NCBI GenBank assembly: GCA_002479765.1
Contig: DLOZ01000025.1
Coordinates: 1-64,000, forward strand
DNA from: Sphingomonadales bacterium UBA7471
GTDB lineage: Bacteria > Pseudomonadota > Alphaproteobacteria > Sphingomonadales > Sphingomonadaceae
Direction: 5' to 3'
Length of the DNA stretch: 64,000 nucleotides
Program-made: the position numbers and the translations under genes
Notes under the pieces: model-generated
Told to the model about the DNA's origin: nothing
The model's database searches: none
Seen by the model: the letters and a program-made list of their open reading frames with translations, nothing else
In this document: positions 59,378 through 64,000 of the stretch, piece after piece
How positions within the stretch are numbered: the stretch's first letter is position 1
How the letters are laid out: each line of letters begins with the position of its first letter

Positions 59378-60214
59378 TTAACGCAGCGCTTGGTCCAACA
59401 AGCGCGCGAGCCTGATCCCGCCGCGTTCGACCTGCTGGCGTAATGCGGCGCGTGACGCAGCGATGTCGGCTTCATCAATAACGACGGGTGCGGTTGGCTT
59501 TGCGCCACATGGGTCACCATCGACCGCGCGGGGATAGACAATCTCTTTCGATATTGCCCAATTTTCTTCGCTCCACAGCCGCGTATTGCCTTGTTTGACA
59601 GCGGCTTTCTCCGCGGGCGAAAACACGCGCACAATCGCTGGCGCAGCAGACAGCGCGCGGTCGGCCAGCAAGCCATCCCACACCATATGCAAATTATATC
59701 CCCGCATATTGCCATATGTGACCTTTAGGTCATTGCCGCCGCGGTCCGCACGGTCACCGGCGTGCAATGGCTGGTGAATGTCACCCACAAAATGCACGAG
59801 AAAGGCCAGCGCCTGCAAACGGACATCTGCAGGCAGCGCCTTGTTCGAAAGCAACGCAAAGTTGCGGTCGATCTGCGCCGACACGCAGTTCCCGTCGGCG
59901 CACGCGCTGTTCAGATCGAACGGCTTGCAAATATCGACATTCTGATAATGCCAGCTGTTGGTATAGCCCCAGCGCGCACGATCGCCCTTGATGCAATCGG
60001 CCCAGACGCTGACCTCGCCAATATTGCGCATTGTGCATTTGGGCGTGCCGAGCATCGGCGCTGCACGCAACAGACGTTGCATATTCGCGCGCGCATTGGG
60101 CGACATATTGGCCTGCGCAATATGCGCCACGGTTTCATGCCCATATTCCCAATAGGCCTGGGCAGGGACAATTGGCGCAACAAGGACGAGAAGAGCGATC
60201 AGCAAATGTTTCAT
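59378..60214 (-). CDS. S1/P1-type zinc-dependent nuclease
   Basis: 278 residues with a signal peptide (LLIALLVLVAPIVPAQA), then the S1/P1 fold: YGHETVAHIA, SWHYQNVD, FLVHFVGDIHQPLHAGDRADRGGNDLKV and NLHMVWD, all zinc or active-site segments. Cleavage after AQA leaves Tyr, not the usual Trp, at mature residue 1, with His still in place at residue 6. The protein is secreted and degrades single-stranded nucleic acids. I used the ATG at 60214; the longer in-frame extension runs antisense through ispG. Confidence 0.9.
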   Translation of the reverse strand: MKHLLIALLVLVAPIVPAQAYWEYGHETVAHIAQANMSPNARANMQRLLRAAPMLGTPKCTMRNIGEVSVWADCIKGDRARWGYTNSWHYQNVDICKPFDLNSACADGNCVSAQIDRNFALLSNKALPADVRLQALAFLVHFVGDIHQPLHAGDRADRGGNDLKVTYGNMRGYNLHMVWDGLLADRALSAAPAIVRVFSPAEKAAVKQGNTRLWSEENWAISKEIVYPRAVDGDPCGAKPTAPVVIDEADIAASRAALRQQVERGGIRLARLLDQALR

Positions 60215-60319
60215 GCGCGCGCCATAATTTGTAACGACGTGTAAATCAAAGCAACATTCGCGCGTCCTACGTATAGGATGATGATTGCGGGAATATTCCA
60301 AGCCGCCTATATCCCCCCA

Positions 60320-61459
60320 ATGTCTTCCATTCGCCCTTGGCGCGATATCGCGCGTCGTCAGTCCCGCCAAATCATGGTGGGGAATGTCCCCGTTGGTGGA
60401 AATGCCCCGATTGCGGTGCAAACGATGACCAACACGCTGACCAGCGATGCCGCCGCGACCATCGCCCAAATCCGTCGCTGCGAAGATGCCGGGGTCGATA
60501 TCATTCGCGTGTCCTGCCCGGATGTCGAAAGCACCGCTGCGCTGAAACAGATTGTGCGCGCCGCCAATGTGCCGATCGTCGCCGACATTCATTTCCATTA
60601 TAAACGCGCGCTTGAGGCGGCGGACGCTGGCGCTGCGTGCTTGCGGATTAACCCGGGCAATATCGGCTCGTCAGAGCGCGTGAAAGAGGTTGTCAACGCG
60701 GCCAAGGCCAATGGCTGCGCCATCCGTATTGGTGTGAACGCCGGATCCTTGGAAAAGGACTTGCTCGAAAAATATGGCGAGCCTTGTCCCGAAGCGCTGA
60801 TCGAAAGCGCGCTTGACCATATCAAGCTGCTGCAGGACCATGATTTCCACGAATATAAGGTCGCGGTCAAAGCGTCCGACGTGTTCCTTGCGGTTGCGGC
60901 CTATATGGGGCTGGCCGAGGCGGTTGATTGCCCGCTGCATCTGGGGATTACCGAAGCGGGCGGGTTGATTGGCGGCACAGTCAAATCATCCATCGGCATG
61001 GGCAATCTGCTCTGGGCCGGAATTGGCGACACCATCCGCGTCAGCCTGTCTGCCGAACCCGAAGAAGAAGTTCGTGTTGGCTATGAAATCCTGAAAGCAC
61101 TTGGCCTGCGCACCCGCGGCGTCCGCGTGGTCAGCTGCCCCAGCTGTGCCCGCCAAGGTTTCGACGTCATCCGCACCGTGCAAAAGCTGGAAGACGCGCT
61201 GAGCCATATCAAAACGCCCATGTCGCTCTCGGTGCTTGGCTGCGTCGTCAACGGCCCCGGCGAAGCGCGCGAAACCGACATCGGCATCACCGGCGGCGGC
61301 AATGGCAAGCATATGGTCTATCTGTCGGGCGTGACCGATCACCATGTCGAAAATGACGACATGGTCAGCCACATCGTCAAACTGGTCGAAGCCAAAGCGG
61401 CCGAGATTGACGCCGGCACCAGCGTCAGCATGGATACGCTGCACGGGAAAGTGGCTTGA
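60320..61459 (+). CDS. ispG: (E)-4-hydroxy-3-methylbut-2-enyl-diphosphate synthase
   Basis: 379 residues. It shows IPVGGNAPIAVQTMTNTLTSD-like start, ADIHFHYKRAL, RINPGNIG, and the Fe-S cysteine motifs VSCPSCARQGFDV and LGCVVNGPGE. It catalyses the penultimate step of the MEP isoprenoid pathway. I chose the ATG at 60320 (MSSIRPWRD) because the family aligns there; in-frame ATGs at 60278 and 60281 have no better ribosome site. Confidence 0.95.
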   Translation: MSSIRPWRDIARRQSRQIMVGNVPVGGNAPIAVQTMTNTLTSDAAATIAQIRRCEDAGVDIIRVSCPDVESTAALKQIVRAANVPIVADIHFHYKRALEAADAGAACLRINPGNIGSSERVKEVVNAAKANGCAIRIGVNAGSLEKDLLEKYGEPCPEALIESALDHIKLLQDHDFHEYKVAVKASDVFLAVAAYMGLAEAVDCPLHLGITEAGGLIGGTVKSSIGMGNLLWAGIGDTIRVSLSAEPEEEVRVGYEILKALGLRTRGVRVVSCPSCARQGFDVIRTVQKLEDALSHIKTPMSLSVLGCVVNGPGEARETDIGITGGGNGKHMVYLSGVTDHHVENDDMVSHIVKLVEAKAAEIDAGTSVSMDTLHGKVA

Positions 61460-61481
61460 CGTCATATTTTTGGGGGAAAGC

Positions 61482-62234
61482 ATGGATAGTGTTGCGGGAG
61501 CAGTTCGGGCGCTTTTAAGCGATGTGTTAGAGCTCTATTCCAAAGGACTTTCGATGTTCTGGGTTGCCCCGTGGGTGTTGGCGCTCGTTATCATCCCTGA
61601 ATTCGCACAACATGTTGCGGAAATTTCCCTCGGTATGTTTGACAGCCGCGACGCTGCGGTCGCACTGAGCAATCACCCGGTTCGATGGGGCTTCGGCTAT
61701 GCCAAGATCGCCGGTCTCCTGCTTTGTTTTTTAGCATCGGCACGTTTCTGGTGGAACAAAGCGAATGGAGGGCGCTGGTATGACCTGCGCAACATTGCTT
61801 GGCGCAAATTGCTATTGGGGTTCGTCTTATTCGGCGTCATCGGTGTGTTGGCAGAGCCTTTTGCCCACGTCATACCCGCCGTACCGTTGAATATTCTTCG
61901 CACCATCCTTGCGATCATATCCACGCCATTCCTGTTTCTTTTACTTGCGGGGATTTTTGGAGACCACAGCGAGAGGGTAGATTGGCGGTCTGCGCTATTC
62001 CAAGGGTGGCGCTATGTTCCCTTACTGATTTTGCTGCTGGTCGCTGCCTATGTCCCGCTGTTCCTGCTGCATGGGCTGAACCACAGATGGGCGATGGGCA
62101 GCCCGGCGGCGGTGGTGTGGGCATTGATGTTGTTCGATTCCTTGACCGTTGGCGCGATGGCGGGTTGCGTCGGCGCTGCGATGTATCTTTCTTATCGTCG
62201 TTTTACGTGTCGGCTCAACGGAACAACGTCATGA
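61482..62234 (+). CDS. Multi-pass membrane protein of unknown function
   Basis: 250 residues with about six hydrophobic helices (e.g. FWVAPWVLALVIIPEFAQHVAEI, LLLGFVLFGVIGVLAEPFAH, ILAIISTPFLFLLLAGIF, YVPLLILLLVAAYVPLFLLHGL). I recognise no family motif. The start has GGGGGAAAG nearby. It follows ispG by 22 bases and overlaps the next GNAT gene in ATGA. Confidence 0.75.
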   Translation: MDSVAGAVRALLSDVLELYSKGLSMFWVAPWVLALVIIPEFAQHVAEISLGMFDSRDAAVALSNHPVRWGFGYAKIAGLLLCFLASARFWWNKANGGRWYDLRNIAWRKLLLGFVLFGVIGVLAEPFAHVIPAVPLNILRTILAIISTPFLFLLLAGIFGDHSERVDWRSALFQGWRYVPLLILLLVAAYVPLFLLHGLNHRWAMGSPAAVVWALMLFDSLTVGAMAGCVGAAMYLSYRRFTCRLNGTTS

Positions 62235-62713
62235 TTTCCATCCGTCCCGCCACCCCCGCCGACATTTCGCTCATTGGCCAGTTCATCCGCGACCTCGCGG
62301 AATATGAAAAGCTGGCCCATGAAGTGCGTTTTGATGAAGCGGTGATGGCGCAAAAGCTGTTTGGACCGCGCACCTTTGCCGAGGTGTTGATCGGCGAGAT
62401 TGACGGGACGCCGCAGGGTTTTGCCTTGTTCTTCCACAATTTTTCGACCTTTGAAGGGCGTCCGGGGATTTATCTGGAGGATCTGTTCGTCCGGCCCGAT
62501 GCGCGTGGCTCGGGCCTTGGCAAGGCATTGCTGGGTAAGCTTGCGGCGCTTGCGGTGGAGCGCGATTGCGCACGGCTGGAATGGTCGGTGCTCGATTGGA
62601 ACACGCCCGCGATTGATTTTTACAAGGCGCTTGGCGCACGTCCGATGGACGAATGGACGGTGTACCGGGTCGATGGCGATGCCCTGACGGACCTTGCGGC
62701 GCATAGCATTTAG
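62231..62713 (+). CDS. GNAT family N-acetyltransferase
   Basis: 160 residues: RPATPADISLIGQFIRDLAEYEKL, then the motif YLEDLFVRPDARGSGLGKALLGKLAALA with the acetyl-CoA pyrophosphate loop RGSGLGK, and NTPAIDFYKALGA. It resembles the diamine/thialysine acetyltransferase subgroup. It overlaps the membrane protein by ATGA and is followed after 2 bases by the EamA transporter gene. Confidence 0.92.
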   Translation: MISIRPATPADISLIGQFIRDLAEYEKLAHEVRFDEAVMAQKLFGPRTFAEVLIGEIDGTPQGFALFFHNFSTFEGRPGIYLEDLFVRPDARGSGLGKALLGKLAALAVERDCARLEWSVLDWNTPAIDFYKALGARPMDEWTVYRVDGDALTDLAAHSI

Positions 62714-62715
62714 CC

Positions 62716-63618
62716 ATGGCTGAATTGCACCCGCGCCCCTTTGTCCCATTCATGGTGGCGGCGGCTGGTGTCGGTACATTTTCGCTGATGGACGCGGCGA
62801 TGAAGGATCTGGCACTCTCCATCGGTGCCTATAATGCGGTGATGTGGCGCAACACCGTTGGCGCATTGTTGATGGGCGTTTTGTTTGTTGCCACGCGGCA
62901 GAAATGGCCGCCACTACATCTGCTGAAAATCCATCTGTGGCGCAGCATGGTCGTCGCGGTGATGGCGGTCAGCTTTTTCTGGTCGCTCACGAAATTGCCT
63001 TTGGCCGAAGCCATTGGCCTGAGCTTCATCGCGCCCGTCATTGCGCTATATCTTGCCGCCGTGATGTTGAAAGAAACCATTGGTAAAGAGGCGATCTGGG
63101 CATCGCTGGCGGGTTTGGGCGGCGTTGCCATCATCATGGCGGGCCGGTTGAGCGGGCATTATACGATGGGCCATGTCTGGGGCGCTGCTGCGGTTTTATT
63201 TTCGGCGGTGGTGTTTGCCTATAACCTCATCCTCGCGCGGCAGCAGGCGCAGGTCGCTGGCCCAATCGAAATCGCCTTTTTCCAGAATCTGTTTGTGGCG
63301 TTAACGCTTGGCCTTGCTGCGCCATGGTTTTTGCAGCCCATCGGCATGTCTGATGCCCCCATGGTCGGCGCATCTGCTGCGCTGGCGGTTATCTCGCTGC
63401 TCTTATTAAGCTGGGCCTATGCACGTGCCGAAGCGCAGATTTTGATTCCGGTCGAATATACCGCCTTTGTCTGGGCCGCGTTTTTCGGTTGGCTGTTTTT
63501 CGCTGAACCCGTCACCTGGCCTGTGCTTTTGGGCACAGCCTTGATCGTGGGCGGAAGCCTGATTGCGGCACGGGCCAAGCCAGTGCCGGTCAATCAGGTG
63601 GAGGTTGCGACGGTGTAG
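62716..63618 (+). CDS. EamA/DMT superfamily transporter
   Basis: 300 residues with ten predicted membrane helices in two EamA repeats, including SFFWSLTKLPLAEAIGLSFIAPVIALYLAAV and WAYARAEAQILIPVEYTAFVWAAFFGWLFFAEPV. It exports small metabolites; the substrate is unknown. It starts directly after the acetyltransferase, so the two may act on the same compound. Confidence 0.92.
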   Translation: MAELHPRPFVPFMVAAAGVGTFSLMDAAMKDLALSIGAYNAVMWRNTVGALLMGVLFVATRQKWPPLHLLKIHLWRSMVVAVMAVSFFWSLTKLPLAEAIGLSFIAPVIALYLAAVMLKETIGKEAIWASLAGLGGVAIIMAGRLSGHYTMGHVWGAAAVLFSAVVFAYNLILARQQAQVAGPIEIAFFQNLFVALTLGLAAPWFLQPIGMSDAPMVGASAALAVISLLLLSWAYARAEAQILIPVEYTAFVWAAFFGWLFFAEPVTWPVLLGTALIVGGSLIAARAKPVPVNQVEVATV

Positions 63619-63671
63619 GGGCATGGGGTGGAAACCGTGTCTCCACCCGACCCAAGATCAGCAGGACGTGC

Positions 63672-64000
63672 TTACGCTGTCAGCGCCGAATAGATCATCG
63701 TCTTGATTTCACGGCGCACCGGATAGGTGGTCGATGGCAGCAATTGCGTCATGAAAATCATGATGATGTCTTCCACTGGATCGATGAAAAAGGCGGTGGA
63801 ATACATGCCGCCCCAATAAAAATCGCCGTTGGAACATGGCGCAAGTGTCGCCGCGCTGTCGATGGTTGTGGCAAAGCCAAGGCCAAAGCCAATGCCGGCC
63901 ATTTCGGCCTCGCTGAACAAAGACTTCGACATTTGCGTCAGGTCTTGGCCGCCGGGAATATGGTTGGCGGTCATCAATTCTATCGTTTTGGGGCTCAAAA
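63672..64000 (-). CDS. Serine hydrolase of the beta-lactamase (class C-like) family, C-terminal part
   Basis: The gene begins beyond the window end; about 109 C-terminal residues are visible. FGLGFATTIDS, NGDFYWGGMYSTAFFIDPVEDIIMIFMTQLLPS and the closing YSAL segment match the C-terminus of beta-lactamase/EstB-type serine hydrolases, with WGG in place of the KTG-like box region. It is likely an esterase or peptidase. It converges with the transporter gene; a short inverted repeat near 63629-63650 may terminate both. Confidence 0.85.
   Translation of the reverse strand, partial: LSPKTIELMTANHIPGGQDLTQMSKSLFSEAEMAGIGFGLGFATTIDSAATLAPCSNGDFYWGGMYSTAFFIDPVEDIIMIFMTQLLPSTTYPVRREIKTMIYSALTA

Overview
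The window is chromosomal DNA of an alphaproteobacterium, almost certainly order Sphingomonadales (Sphingopyxis/Sphingorhabdus-like). The signs are a 23S-5S-tRNA-fMet rrn tail, a GapR (DUF2312) protein, a DUF6356 protein, the imuA-imuB-dnaE2 mutasome with an alphaproteobacterial LexA box, a very large TonB-dependent receptor, and dispersed palindromes of the kind common in sphingomonad genomes. Most of it is ordinary core genome, densely packed, with many 1-4 base overlaps between neighbouring genes.

Layout. 1-855: end of an rRNA operon (23S 3' end, 5S, terminator, tRNA-fMet, terminator), with partial copies of the fMet tRNA on both sides. 940-2740: a small accessory patch holding a lone PD-(D/E)XK nuclease-like gene and the 3' remnant of a GNAT acetyltransferase. 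2743-6787: a secreted NTF2-like lipoprotein and a propeller-amidohydrolase. 6946-12600: the SOS mutagenesis operon imuA-imuB-dnaE2. 12604-17895 (minus): glyoxalase genes, a TPR protein, a hydrolase, DUF6356, an M48 peptidase and a DUF898 membrane protein. 18131-22562 (minus): ybgC-tolQRAB-pal. 22653-26253 (minus): yebC-ruvC-ruvA-ruvB, with a GIY-YIG nuclease gene between 29 bp inverted repeats inserted between ruvA and ruvB. 26423-30251: gapR, DUF1244, pyruvate kinase, queA and a cyclophilin. 30591-36571: TonB-dependent receptor, sulfotransferase-like gene, divergent aspartyl/asparaginyl beta-hydroxylase-like gene and a small secreted protein. 36637-46492: clpB, penicillin-acylase-like enzyme, M16 peptidase, tspO, ubiK-like and ybjN-like genes. 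46495-54566: thioesterases, amidase, proC, a siroheme-synthase-like gene, lysA, argH, a thioredoxin-like lipoprotein and tRNA-Val. 54618-64000: a winged-helix regulator, M3 peptidase, an SPFH/ribbon-helix-helix/membrane-protein operon with a palindromic operator candidate, S1/P1 nuclease, ispG, a membrane protein, a GNAT, an EamA transporter and a beta-lactamase-fold protein cut by the window end.

Points most worth a second look: (1) the GIY-YIG gene bounded by near-identical inverted palindromes that splits the ruv cluster, with related palindromes elsewhere in the window, which looks like a small REP-type element with its own nuclease; (2) tRNA-fMet fragments and a truncated acetyltransferase around a lone PD-(D/E)XK gene, the scar of an integration or deletion; (3) the SPFH-RHH-membrane operon with a matching operator; (4) the sulfotransferase-like/beta-hydroxylase divergent pair beside the TonB receptor. 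All protein functions are inferred from motifs and remembered family architecture; no database search was possible.
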